Below, piece by piece: positions 37,483 through 46,345 of a DNA stretch of 64,000 bases. Made by a program: the position numbers and the translations under genes. Source of the DNA: Promethearchaeota archaeon (GTDB lineage: Archaea; Asgardarchaeota; Lokiarchaeia; Sigynarchaeales; SOKP01). The stretch lies in contig JAGXNR010000001.1 in the NCBI GenBank assembly GCA_019894875.1, forward strand, positions 68,084 to 132,083, in the 5' to 3' direction. The notes below the pieces were generated by a model. The model did not search any database. It was given only the letters and a program-made list of their open reading frames with translations, and was not told where the DNA came from. Within the stretch, counting starts at the first letter, position 1. Every line of letters starts with the position of its first letter.

Positions 37483-38322
37483 TTAATACTCATTAGGCAT
37501 TTTTTTCAGCTCTGCGAGTGAAAATACAGGACCATCTGTGCAGACAAACTTGTTCCCTATGTTACATCGTCCGCATTTTCCAATTCCGCATTTCATTCGC
37601 ATTTCTAAACTGTTCAAAATCTGTTCATCCTTCCAACCAAGTTCTACAAGTTCAGCCACAGCCGTTCTAATCATTATAGGAGGTCCACAGATAATCGCTA
37701 CCGCATTATCGGGAGAGGGCGCAACTTTTTTAACGATTGCCGCAACAAAACCAACTTCATGAGTCCATTCTTCTTCTTCACGATCAATAGTTAAAACTAC
37801 GTTAATATCATCACGTTTTTCCCATTCTTCTAATAAATCTCTGTATAAAACTTCACCTGAATCTCTATTTCCATAGATTGTTGTAATATCGCCATAGTCT
37901 TTTCGATATCTCTCATCAAGTAAATAAAGAATAAGAGATCTTAAAGTTGAATAAGCAAATCCCCCACCGATGACTACTATATTTTTTCCTTTCATATCCT
38001 CCATCGGCCATCCATTACCACAGGGACCTCTTATACCTATGATATCTCCAACTTCACTGCCATGAAATCCAGAGGTAACTGTTCCCATCTTTTTAATCGT
38101 GAATTTTATAGTACCTTCTTCGGTCGGCGAAGAAGCAATCCCAATAGGACACTCTCCCTTCCCAATTAAACTGATTTCGGCAAACTGTCCTGGAACATAA
38201 TCAAATTTCTTGTAATCTTCTTCGTTTTTAAACTCTAATTCAATAGTTTTTACATCATTGAGTTTATTTTCTGCTATTACCGATTTAACTCTGGTTAAAT
38301 AAGGAATATATGGATTAGACAA
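37483..38322 (-). CDS. FAD/NAD(P)-binding oxidoreductase subunit (FloxA / sulfhydrogenase gamma-like)
   Basis: Ferredoxin-reductase-type flavoprotein: FAD-binding barrel with VPGQFAEIS near residue 43, NAD-binding domain with VVIGGGFAYSTLRSLI and CGPPIMI, and a C-terminal 2Fe-2S-type Cys cluster CGIGKCGRCNIGNKFVC. TTG start overlapping the upstream stop by 8 bases, with AGGAGG 12 bases before it. 279 residues. Last gene of the Hdr operon; proposed to exchange electrons with NAD(P)H for the complex. Confidence 0.87.
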   Translation of the reverse strand: MSNPYIPYLTRVKSVIAENKLNDVKTIELEFKNEEDYKKFDYVPGQFAEISLIGKGECPIGIASSPTEEGTIKFTIKKMGTVTSGFHGSEVGDIIGIRGPCGNGWPMEDMKGKNIVVIGGGFAYSTLRSLILYLLDERYRKDYGDITTIYGNRDSGEVLYRDLLEEWEKRDDINVVLTIDREEEEWTHEVGFVAAIVKKVAPSPDNAVAIICGPPIMIRTAVAELVELGWKDEQILNSLEMRMKCGIGKCGRCNIGNKFVCTDGPVFSLAELKKMPNEY

Positions 38323-39376
38323 CTACTTTCTCATCCTCCTTTTTTTCTATTTTTTCTACTTTATGTAAAATTGTGAGAATATCATTATTAGCTGGACAAA
38401 CTGCTATACACCTTCCACATCCAACACACCCCAATAATTCATAATTCTCGGGGTAATAGCTAAACTTATGCATTATTCTATTGCGACAACGTTGGATCTT
38501 TGTGTTGCGAGGATTGTGTCCGCTTGTCTCCATTGTATAAAGACAGGATTGACAGGTATCCCAGATTCTTATTCTACGACCACGGTTATTATACTGATCT
38601 GTTTCATCTATCACATCAAAACATGTGCATGTAGGACATAAGTAGCTGCATGAACCACACCCTATACAAGATTCACTTATTTCTGCCCATACGGGGTGTT
38701 CAAAATTAGTTTCTAAATTCTTTACAATCTTCTCCGAATCTATTTTTGCAGTTATCATTTCTTCTGCCTGTTTAGCTAATTCAGCGGATTTTTTCACGTC
38801 GCTGTCACTAGCATCAGAAAGCCATGATAATTTCTTGACGATTTCTTTACCTTTATCGCTAATTCCTTCAACTAAATAAGTTTCACCTAGATCAGTGAGA
38901 AATACATCCATATTTTCTTTGTTAAAAGGATTTCCGTTAACAGATGTACAAAAGCATGTGGTTCTTGGTGTATTACATCCAATTCCAATAAGCGTTGTAT
39001 TTTCTTTTTTCTTTAAGTATATCTCATCTTTATAATTTCCATGAGATGAGAAGAATTTTGCAAATAATTCAAAACTATAAGCGTCACATGGTCGGATTCC
39101 AAATATTAGGAATTTCTGATCAAGGTCTTGTCTATCTGTAATCTCAACATCTTTTTCATCTAAAGTATATTCAAATAATACTTCCATTTGAGGAAATAAT
39201 ATTGCTTTTGGTGGAATCTTAGAATTCAAGTAGTCAAGTACTATATCTTCGGATTTATCAACTTTTTCAAAAACTATGTTTCCTTTCTTTTTAATCGGAG
39301 CATAAAAGTTATACTCACTTGCAAGTTCATTATACAATTTTCCAATATCGTCTTTCTTTAATATTTTTTGTTCCAT
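38315..39376 (-). CDS. Fe-S subunit, sulfhydrogenase beta/FloxB-like
   Basis: N-terminal two thirds resemble HydB-type subunits (RPCDAYSFE; CNTPRTTCFCTS near residue 135). Two 4Fe-4S motifs follow, CIGCGSCSYLCPTCTCFD near 240 and CVGCGRCIAVCP near 320. Clear GGAGGT ribosome site 9 bases before ATG. 353 residues. Carries electrons between the FAD subunit and the rest of the Flox-Hdr complex. Confidence 0.85.
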   Translation of the reverse strand: MEQKILKKDDIGKLYNELASEYNFYAPIKKKGNIVFEKVDKSEDIVLDYLNSKIPPKAILFPQMEVLFEYTLDEKDVEITDRQDLDQKFLIFGIRPCDAYSFELFAKFFSSHGNYKDEIYLKKKENTTLIGIGCNTPRTTCFCTSVNGNPFNKENMDVFLTDLGETYLVEGISDKGKEIVKKLSWLSDASDSDVKKSAELAKQAEEMITAKIDSEKIVKNLETNFEHPVWAEISESCIGCGSCSYLCPTCTCFDVIDETDQYNNRGRRIRIWDTCQSCLYTMETSGHNPRNTKIQRCRNRIMHKFSYYPENYELLGCVGCGRCIAVCPANNDILTILHKVEKIEKKEDEKVVV

Positions 39377-39391
39377 TTTTCACATACCTCC

Positions 39392-40402
39392 TTAATCTTC
39401 CTCTAACATAAATTCTTCTGCATCATCCATACTAAAATCCATCATTGGAGGAAGTATTTCGGCACTGAGTCCTGAAGTGAAATCAAATCGTTTCTTGACT
39501 ACTTCTTCCAACTTCCTCGTAATTTTATTCAGATCAATACCAACTGGGCATACAGATGAACATGCTCCGCACGCAACACATCTCCCCGCTAAGTGGAATG
39601 CTCTTATCAAATGAAATACGATTATATCAGGTAATTGAGTAGTTTTTCCAAACCACACGGGTAGATTTTGATCTACAAAACAGAGGTTGCAATAGCACAC
39701 GGGACACGCTTGACGGCATGAATAACACAGTGTACATGGTTCAAGTGCGTCTTTAATGTATTCCCATTTTTCTTCAGTTGATTTTAAATCATACTCAGCA
39801 ACATCAGCAAATTCATCATGGATAGATTCCAACTCCTGACATTCACCAACACATGTCTCTCCTGTAGCTGAGGGGGATTTTACTTGACAAACTTTGCATA
39901 ATTCGTTAATATACTGGTCGTAGGGAAATGTTTGTTCCCAATCTCTTCCTTTAACGAGGATATCATCACCATTTATTGAAACATCAAGAATCTCCTTTTC
40001 CCCAATTTCAAGATCGATTAGACTTCTGTTAACATTTCCATTACATTTAATTCCAATCATCTTTACGTTTTCTAAGTCAATCTGTTTTTCTGCGGCTAAA
40101 AGATTTACCGCCCTGCCAACACAACCCTTTGCAACAATTCCAATCTTGAGAGGTTTTCCCTCTGAATCACAAAGTTGGGGCATTAAGGGAGCTAAATATC
40201 TAGCTAAATTAATATAACAGAGATTATTCCAGATTAGTTTATCGACATTTTCTTCTTTCCTAATAATTATTGGAGTAGAACTTAATGGTACAGAACCTTC
40301 CGAATATCCCATAACTACATCTACTGTTTTCTCACTGAGTAACTTTTTAGCAATATCTCTTATTGAATTTTCAATTTCTTTATTTTCCGTTTCAATGGTC
40401 AT
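39392..40402 (-). CDS. 4Fe-4S dicluster protein, FrhB/FdhB-like N-terminus (FloxC-like)
   Basis: The N-terminal part has IGIVAKGCVGRAVNLLAAEKQ and MIGIKCNGNV, as in F420-hydrogenase/formate-dehydrogenase beta-like proteins. Cys clusters follow: CKVCQV...CVGEC near 170-190, CTLCYSCRQACPVCYCNLC near 225 and CVACGACSSVCP near 275. 336 residues. Sits between MvhD and the FloxB-like gene (3- and 15-base gaps). Electron-transfer role in the complex. Confidence 0.82.
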   Translation of the reverse strand: MTIETENKEIENSIRDIAKKLLSEKTVDVVMGYSEGSVPLSSTPIIIRKEENVDKLIWNNLCYINLARYLAPLMPQLCDSEGKPLKIGIVAKGCVGRAVNLLAAEKQIDLENVKMIGIKCNGNVNRSLIDLEIGEKEILDVSINGDDILVKGRDWEQTFPYDQYINELCKVCQVKSPSATGETCVGECQELESIHDEFADVAEYDLKSTEEKWEYIKDALEPCTLCYSCRQACPVCYCNLCFVDQNLPVWFGKTTQLPDIIVFHLIRAFHLAGRCVACGACSSVCPVGIDLNKITRKLEEVVKKRFDFTSGLSAEILPPMMDFSMDDAEEFMLEED

Positions 40403-40405
40403 TTT

Positions 40406-40855
40406 TTACCACTCCTTCTGAAATTTTGTATTTGGACCTAATTCTTTTACAACCTTTGTAGCCTTCCTTACCAACACAGCAAAGCGCTCACCTTCAGCAG
40501 CAGAAGCCCACATGAACTGTACTCTGTTTTTTAGCCCAAAAAAATCTAACAACTCATTTAATATTGCAAATCGTCTTCGAGCAACCAAGTTTCCACTGAT
40601 ATAATGACAATCACCAGGGTGGCAACCACTGATGAGGACTCCATCCCAACCGTCGGTCAAACTCTTTATTATGAAATAAGGATTAACGCGCCCGCTACAC
40701 GGAACCCTAACAACCCGGATACTTGGTGGATACTGAATTCTACTCACTCCCGCGAGATCTGCTCCCGCATAAGAACACCAATTACATAGGAATGCAATAA
40801 TTTTTGGTTCCCAATTCTCTTCAATTTTCTTATCTTTTACAACTGTTTCAGTCAT
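40406..40855 (-). CDS. mvhD: MvhD-type 2Fe-2S electron-transfer subunit, short form
   Basis: MvhD/VhuD homologue that passes electrons to HdrA. Conserved CNWCSYAGADLAGVSR (near residue 24), VPCSGRVNP, GCHPGDCHY and WASAAEGERF. All cysteines are encoded by Cys codons, with no in-frame TGA suggesting selenocysteine. 149 residues, standard length. It lies between the fused HdrA gene and the FloxC-like gene. Confidence 0.93.
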   Translation of the reverse strand: MTETVVKDKKIEENWEPKIIAFLCNWCSYAGADLAGVSRIQYPPSIRVVRVPCSGRVNPYFIIKSLTDGWDGVLISGCHPGDCHYISGNLVARRRFAILNELLDFFGLKNRVQFMWASAAEGERFAVLVRKATKVVKELGPNTKFQKEW

Positions 40856-40868
40856 TTTTAAAAACCTC

Positions 40869-43800
40869 TTATAATCTTGCTGTAATCATTTCATATATTT
40901 GTTCGGATGTAAAACCTAATATGTCTATTGCACTACATCGACAATTTCCGCTACATGCTCCACATCCTTTACATAAAACTGTATTAATAGAAGCAACGAG
41001 TCCGAATCTACGGTCCTCAATCATTTCTATAGCATTATACGCACAGTTTTCGACACACATACCACATCCAGCACAGCGAGACATATTGATCACCGCCGTT
41101 TTTCCCTCTGCCTCAACCTCATCTTTCGAAAGAATTGTGCATGCTCGTGAAACGGCAGCATTAGCTTGCGAAATTGAGTCTTCAATCGTTTTTGGGCAGT
41201 GTGCCATTCCGGCGACAAAAACACCTTCTGTAGCAAAATCCACTGGACGAAGCTTAACATGTGCTTCTAAATAAAAATTATCATCATTTAAGGGAACTTT
41301 TAACATTTTAGCAAGTTCTTCATTTTCGTCATGAGATGCTACAATACCAGCACTTAGTACTAATAAATCTGCAACTATAGATAAATTTCCCTCTTTTGTC
41401 GTACTAACATTCACTTTTAATAATGATCCATCGGGAACAATCTGAGGAGGATTTTTTTCATCATATTTAATGAAGATAACTCCTGCTTCTCTGGCTTTTC
41501 TGTAATATTTTTCTTTAAATCCATAAGTTCTAATGTCTCGGAATAGGATTATTACTTCACGAGAGGGATCTTGGTCTTTCACCAGTAATGCGTTTTTAAT
41601 AGCTTCTGCGCAACACATTTTACTACAGTATGGATGCTCATCATTACGAGAGCCTACACATTGAATCATTACAATTGATTTTTTATCCTGAACTTTTCCA
41701 TTAGTATTTAGGATTTTTTCAAACTCAGATTGTAATATTACGTTTTCATTTTGACCAAAAAGGAATTCTTTAGGTTTATATTCGTGTGCTCCTGTAGCTA
41801 CAATTACAATGCCATGATCAAATTCTACCCTTTCTTTCTCTGGCCCGTGAGCAATTCTACTTTTGAAATTTCCAACATAACCATCTATCGCTTCAATTTC
41901 AGCACTAGTGTAAAGGTGAATAAATTTATTTGACTTTATATTGTTAATTAAGTTTTCTACATAAGCTTGAACGTCTCCGCCTTCAAGTGTATGATATATA
42001 TGCTTTGCAAAACCTCCTAATTCTGCTTCTCTTTCGACTAAGTAAGTCTCAAATTCTTGACTCGCAAAATTTAGGGCGGCAACCATACCTGTGATGCCTC
42101 CTCCTACAACCATTGCTTTCTGTGTAACACCCAGCTTTATTCTATCTATTGGAGCAATTTTTCTTGCTTTATTAACCGCCATTCTCACAAGGTCTTTTGC
42201 TTTTTGAGTAGCTTCTTCAGGTTGTTTCATATGAACCCAAGAACATTGATCACGGATGTTGGCCATCTGAAACAGATATCTATTTAATCCCGCTTCTCGT
42301 ATTGTTTCTTGAAATAGCGGTTCATGAGTTCTTGGGGTACACGATGCTACAATAACACGATTTAAGTGATATTCTTCAATTTTTTCCTTTATTATTCCTT
42401 GAGTGTCAGCAGAGCATGTATATAAATTTCTATCCGACATAACTACATTCGGTAGAGTAGCTGCATATCTAGTCACTTCGGGAACATCCACATATCCCCC
42501 AATATTTATCCCACAATGACAAATGAATACACCTATTCGAGGGGGTTGTCCTGCGACAAAAATCTCTGGAGGGAGTGTTTTCTCGGTAACTAGCGTATCC
42601 CTTTCTGTATATAAAAGTTGATTCACACATCCCGCGGCAGCACTTGCTTGAGTAACTGTTTCAGGGATGTCTTTAGGTTGAGAAAATGCTCCACATGCAA
42701 AAATCCCCGGTTTAGAGGTTTGTACAGGATTAAAAATATCAGTAACTGCAAACTTATATTCATTTAATTCAATTCCAAATTTTTCAGCTAAATAAGTTGC
42801 ATCATCAGGAGGATTTAACCCAACACTTAACACAACCATATTGTAGTCTTCTTCAATGACCTTCCCATCATCAGTTTCATACCGAAGTCTTAAATCTTTA
42901 GTTTCAGGAACCTCTACTACAGAAGATATTCTGCTTCTAATATATCTAATACCATATTCTTCCTGAGCTCTGATAATATATTTATCAAAATCTTTTCCAT
43001 AAGCTCTAATGTCCATACTGAAAATGGTGGGTTTTACTTGGTGTTGATGCTCATGTGCAATCACTGCTTCTTTAGCAGTATACATACAACAAACAGAAGA
43101 ACAATAAGGTTGTCCTTCTCCCGAATAATCTCGTGATCCTACACATTGAAGAAAGGCAACTTTTTCTGGAATAATTCCATCAGAAGGCCTTAAAACTCTA
43201 CCAGCATAAGGACCGCTTGCACTTAATATACGTTCAAACTCAATGCTGGTAACTACATTTTTATACTTTCCATAACCATACTTATTGGCTGCTTGAGGAA
43301 TGAATTCATCAAAACCAGGGGCAAGTACTATAGCGCCAACATTAATGTCTACAATTTCATCTTCTCGGTCATATTCTACTGCTTTCGCCTTACAAACTCC
43401 CGCACATACTCCACAACCGATACAATAATCTTTATTAATTGCATAAACAAGTGGAACTGCCTGGGGATATTTTACAGATGTTGCAGAATATCTAGCTAAT
43501 CCTTCATTGAATAAATCTATTGCTTCAACCGGACAATTTTGGCCACATACACCGCAACCAGTACATACATCTGGGTTAATGAATAATGATTTTTTCTTAA
43601 CATTAACTGTGAAGTTACCGGCTTCTCCAGATACGCTTAAAATCTCACAATTTATGCTTAGGTCAACGTTCTGATGTCGACCTGTCTCTACTAATTTAGG
43701 GCTTACGATACACATCGCACAGTCATTCGTAGGGAAAGTTTTATCAAGCTGAGCCATTACTCCACCAATACTCGTCGAGGATTCAACTAAATAGACTTTA

Positions 43801-43883
43801 TACCCAGAATCCCCTAAATCTAACGCTGTTTGAGATCCTCCTATACCAGCGCCTACAACCATTACAGCTCCTACTTTTTCCAT
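40869..43883 (-). CDS. hdrA: Tandem fused HdrA (two HdrA modules)
   Basis: Flavin-bifurcating HdrA family, 1004 residues. Residues 1 to about 460: FAD motif GAGIGGSQTALDLGD, NDCAMCIVSPKLVETGRH, ferredoxin motifs CTGCGVCGQNCP and CIGCGVCAGVCK, then CVGSRD...YCSSVCCMY. From about 470: HdrA start CHCGINIGGYVDV, VASCTPRTHEPLF, second FAD motif VVGGGITGMVAAL, CVGSRN...YCSKMCC, and C-terminal 4Fe-4S motifs CAGCGMCVENC and CKGCGACSGNC. The two parts equal the two separate genes at 46346 and 44659 placed head to tail. Confidence 0.93.
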   Translation of the reverse strand: MEKVGAVMVVGAGIGGSQTALDLGDSGYKVYLVESSTSIGGVMAQLDKTFPTNDCAMCIVSPKLVETGRHQNVDLSINCEILSVSGEAGNFTVNVKKKSLFINPDVCTGCGVCGQNCPVEAIDLFNEGLARYSATSVKYPQAVPLVYAINKDYCIGCGVCAGVCKAKAVEYDREDEIVDINVGAIVLAPGFDEFIPQAANKYGYGKYKNVVTSIEFERILSASGPYAGRVLRPSDGIIPEKVAFLQCVGSRDYSGEGQPYCSSVCCMYTAKEAVIAHEHQHQVKPTIFSMDIRAYGKDFDKYIIRAQEEYGIRYIRSRISSVVEVPETKDLRLRYETDDGKVIEEDYNMVVLSVGLNPPDDATYLAEKFGIELNEYKFAVTDIFNPVQTSKPGIFACGAFSQPKDIPETVTQASAAAGCVNQLLYTERDTLVTEKTLPPEIFVAGQPPRIGVFICHCGINIGGYVDVPEVTRYAATLPNVVMSDRNLYTCSADTQGIIKEKIEEYHLNRVIVASCTPRTHEPLFQETIREAGLNRYLFQMANIRDQCSWVHMKQPEEATQKAKDLVRMAVNKARKIAPIDRIKLGVTQKAMVVGGGITGMVAALNFASQEFETYLVEREAELGGFAKHIYHTLEGGDVQAYVENLINNIKSNKFIHLYTSAEIEAIDGYVGNFKSRIAHGPEKERVEFDHGIVIVATGAHEYKPKEFLFGQNENVILQSEFEKILNTNGKVQDKKSIVMIQCVGSRNDEHPYCSKMCCAEAIKNALLVKDQDPSREVIILFRDIRTYGFKEKYYRKAREAGVIFIKYDEKNPPQIVPDGSLLKVNVSTTKEGNLSIVADLLVLSAGIVASHDENEELAKMLKVPLNDDNFYLEAHVKLRPVDFATEGVFVAGMAHCPKTIEDSISQANAAVSRACTILSKDEVEAEGKTAVINMSRCAGCGMCVENCAYNAIEMIEDRRFGLVASINTVLCKGCGACSGNCRCSAIDILGFTSEQIYEMITARL

Positions 43884-43895
43884 CTTTAATCTTCC

Positions 43896-44657
43896 TTATA
43901 TTCTTTGAAACATTGGTGTAATTCCAATAAGTTCTCCAAAGTCAACTTGACCTCGCGTCTTTAATATTATCATATGTTCTAAAACAATACTTGGGTCTAT
44001 TTCTAATTCAGCTGCTAAATCCTTTACTGATCTAGATTCTTTTTCTAAAGCAATTAAAATTCTGTGTCGGTTATACTCTTCAATAATTGCTGAATCAAAA
44101 ATTTCAATAAATTTTTCAAGGGGTACTTTCTCTCCATAGACATTTTCTTGCTCTGTTATCTTTCTTTCCCGTCCTACTAATGCTCTCATTCGGTCACCTC
44201 CCGCAGCTTCTTCCATAGCCCTTAGTTTATCAAGTGTTTCCTCATCTGGATTGTCTCCACCCGCGGGAGATGGTCCTAATGATTTTATATGTTCTGTATA
44301 TTCTTTAATAACTGCTGCGTATCTAGCACCTTCTGAAGCAGATACCCACTCTAGTTTTACTCTATTATCAAAATTTATAAGCTTAAGGAATTTTTGCACC
44401 ATTTCAAATTTTTTCACGGCTTCATAATTACCTTCAAGATAATGGCAATCTCCTAAATGACAGCCACCAATAAACACTCCATCAGCTCCAACTCTAAGAG
44501 CCTCAAAAATAAATTTAGGATCGATTCTTCCAGAGCACATAACACGAATAACTCGGATATTTGGAGGATACTGCATCCTACTTACCCCCGCCAAATCTGC
44601 TCCTGCATAACAACACCAATTACATAAAAATCCCAGAACTTTTGGTTCAAAACTCAT
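43896..44657 (-). CDS. mvhD: MvhD with C-terminal winged-helix-like extension
   Basis: The start at 44657 (MSFEPKVLGF) is preferred over the in-frame ATG at 44678 because GGAGG lies 7 bases before it. CNWCCYAGADLAGVSRMQYPP, CSGRIDP, GCHLGDCHYLEGN and VSASEGARYAAV define MvhD in the first 130 residues. The last 120 residues are extra: a linker with AAGGDRMRALVG, then ILIALEKESRSVKDLAAELEIDPSIVLEHMIILKTRGQV, which reads as a helix-turn-helix. Follows the second split HdrA gene with a one-base gap. Confidence 0.88.
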   Translation of the reverse strand: MSFEPKVLGFLCNWCCYAGADLAGVSRMQYPPNIRVIRVMCSGRIDPKFIFEALRVGADGVFIGGCHLGDCHYLEGNYEAVKKFEMVQKFLKLINFDNRVKLEWVSASEGARYAAVIKEYTEHIKSLGPSPAGGDNPDEETLDKLRAMEEAAGGDRMRALVGRERKITEQENVYGEKVPLEKFIEIFDSAIIEEYNRHRILIALEKESRSVKDLAAELEIDPSIVLEHMIILKTRGQVDFGELIGITPMFQRI

Positions 44658-44658
44658 C

Positions 44659-46338
44659 TTATTTACCTCCGAAAGCATAAATTTCAGACATTATCTGCTC
44701 ATCTGTAAAATGCCTAATTACTATAGCATGATTTGTACAAGTAGCTCCACAAACACCACATCCTTTGCATAATACTTGTCTTATTTCGATTTCATCATCT
44801 TCATTCTTACTGATTGCTTTATAAGGGCAGACAGTTATACATATTTCGCAGCCACTACATAACTTTTTATTATAATCTGGTAAGAATGATGTTGCACCAT
44901 CTACTTCAATAGTATCATGAGAAATTATGGTGCTTGCTCTTGATGCGGCTGCATATCCTTGGGTTATAGACTCAGTAATATCTACAGGCCATTTCGCTGA
45001 TCCACAGACAAAAACCCCATCCGTAGCAAAATCCATAGGACGCAATTTTACATGAGCTTCCAAAAAGAATTGGTTTTCCTCTAATGGCACTTTTAACATT
45101 TGGGCAAGTGCCTTATTATCATTATTCGCAACTAAGGGTGTTGATAACACAAGAAGATCGTAAGAAATAATCATCTCCTCTCCTAAGTATTCATTATGTA
45201 CTTTTATTTGATTTTCTTCTACTTGCGGTTCTTTCTCAGGATTATATTCCATAAAAATAATTCCTTCTTCACGTGCTCTTCTATAATAATCTTCATAATG
45301 TGTACCAGGAGTATATAAATCTCTAAATAGGATTGTTATATTTGCCTCAGGATTGTTCTCTTTTATAATTAATGCATTTTTCAAGGCAGTCATACAACAT
45401 ACATTTGAACAATATGCTCTCTCATCATTACGAGAGCCTACACATTGTATCATTACAATATCTTTAGCTTTAACTTCATTATTCTTTAATTTTCCCTCTA
45501 ATTCATGTTGAGTAATTCGTATTTTACCATCATAACCAAACATCCCATTAGGGGTAAAAAGAGAGGATCCAACAGCAACAAGAATAACACCTATATTTAA
45601 GTCAATTTTTTGACCATCTTGAGCTACTTCTACCTCAAAATTGCCAACAAAACCCTCGATATTTTTAACTTGACTAGAAAGATAGACTGTTAAATTTTTA
45701 TTCCCTTCTACATTCTTCTTAAGATTGTCTAAAAGAACTTGCGAATCTTGGTCAATGGGGAATAACTTAAACAATGTTCTTATCCTTCCTCCTAACTCCT
45801 TCTCTCTCTCAACTAAGTGCGTTTCAAATCCTTGATTTGCTAAACTAAGAGCAGCAGTCATCCCTGAAACACCTCCACCAATAACCAATGCGGTGGGGGT
45901 TGCATCAACGGTAATATTTTCTAAGGCTTCTAACCGGGCAGCTTTAGCGACGCCCATACGGATTACGTCTTTGGCTTTCTCAAAGGCTTCCTCTGGCTGT
46001 TTCTGGTGAACCCAAGTTAACTGATCGCGGATGTTGACAAAGTTAAATAGATATTCATTTACGCCTTCCTCCTCGACGCAATTACGGAAAAGGGGTTCAT
46101 GAGTTCTTGGAGTACATGAGGCGACAATCACACGATTTAGATTATACTCTTTAATCCCTTTCTTAATTTGAGCCAGTCCCGTCTCGGAACAAGTATATAA
46201 ATTAAATTCGGTAAAAATAACATTTGGTAGGGTCTTAGCATATTCAGCAAGAGCTTCGACATCTACAAGACCTCCTATATTACTTCCACAAGAACAGACA
46301 AAAACACCAATTCGAGTTTCTTCTTCTTTTTCCGACAT
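44659..46338 (-). CDS. hdrA: HdrA, C-terminal-type module (split form, part 2)
   Basis: 559 residues matching the second half of the fused HdrA: CSCGSNIGGLVDV near residue 15, NLYTCSETG, VASCTPRTHEPLF, FAD motif VIGGGVSGMTAALSLANQG near 150, CVGSRN...YCSNVCCM, and 4Fe-4S motifs CSGCEICITVCP and CKGCGVCGATC at the end. GGAGGT within the end of the preceding gene serves as its ribosome site. The preceding gene stops with TAA, so the split is not a readthrough or selenocysteine site. Confidence 0.92.
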   Translation of the reverse strand: MSEKEEETRIGVFVCSCGSNIGGLVDVEALAEYAKTLPNVIFTEFNLYTCSETGLAQIKKGIKEYNLNRVIVASCTPRTHEPLFRNCVEEEGVNEYLFNFVNIRDQLTWVHQKQPEEAFEKAKDVIRMGVAKAARLEALENITVDATPTALVIGGGVSGMTAALSLANQGFETHLVEREKELGGRIRTLFKLFPIDQDSQVLLDNLKKNVEGNKNLTVYLSSQVKNIEGFVGNFEVEVAQDGQKIDLNIGVILVAVGSSLFTPNGMFGYDGKIRITQHELEGKLKNNEVKAKDIVMIQCVGSRNDERAYCSNVCCMTALKNALIIKENNPEANITILFRDLYTPGTHYEDYYRRAREEGIIFMEYNPEKEPQVEENQIKVHNEYLGEEMIISYDLLVLSTPLVANNDNKALAQMLKVPLEENQFFLEAHVKLRPMDFATDGVFVCGSAKWPVDITESITQGYAAASRASTIISHDTIEVDGATSFLPDYNKKLCSGCEICITVCPYKAISKNEDDEIEIRQVLCKGCGVCGATCTNHAIVIRHFTDEQIMSEIYAFGGK

Positions 46339-46345
46339 TTTAATC

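Noticed and set aside
43293..43499. Plus-strand open frames opposite the Hdr operon
   Set aside because: They are antisense shadows of strongly conserved HdrA coding sequence and have no recognisable motif.
40406..44657. Selenocysteine in MvhD-type subunits, as known for VhuD
   Set aside because: Both genes have Cys codons at the conserved positions and no in-frame TGA.
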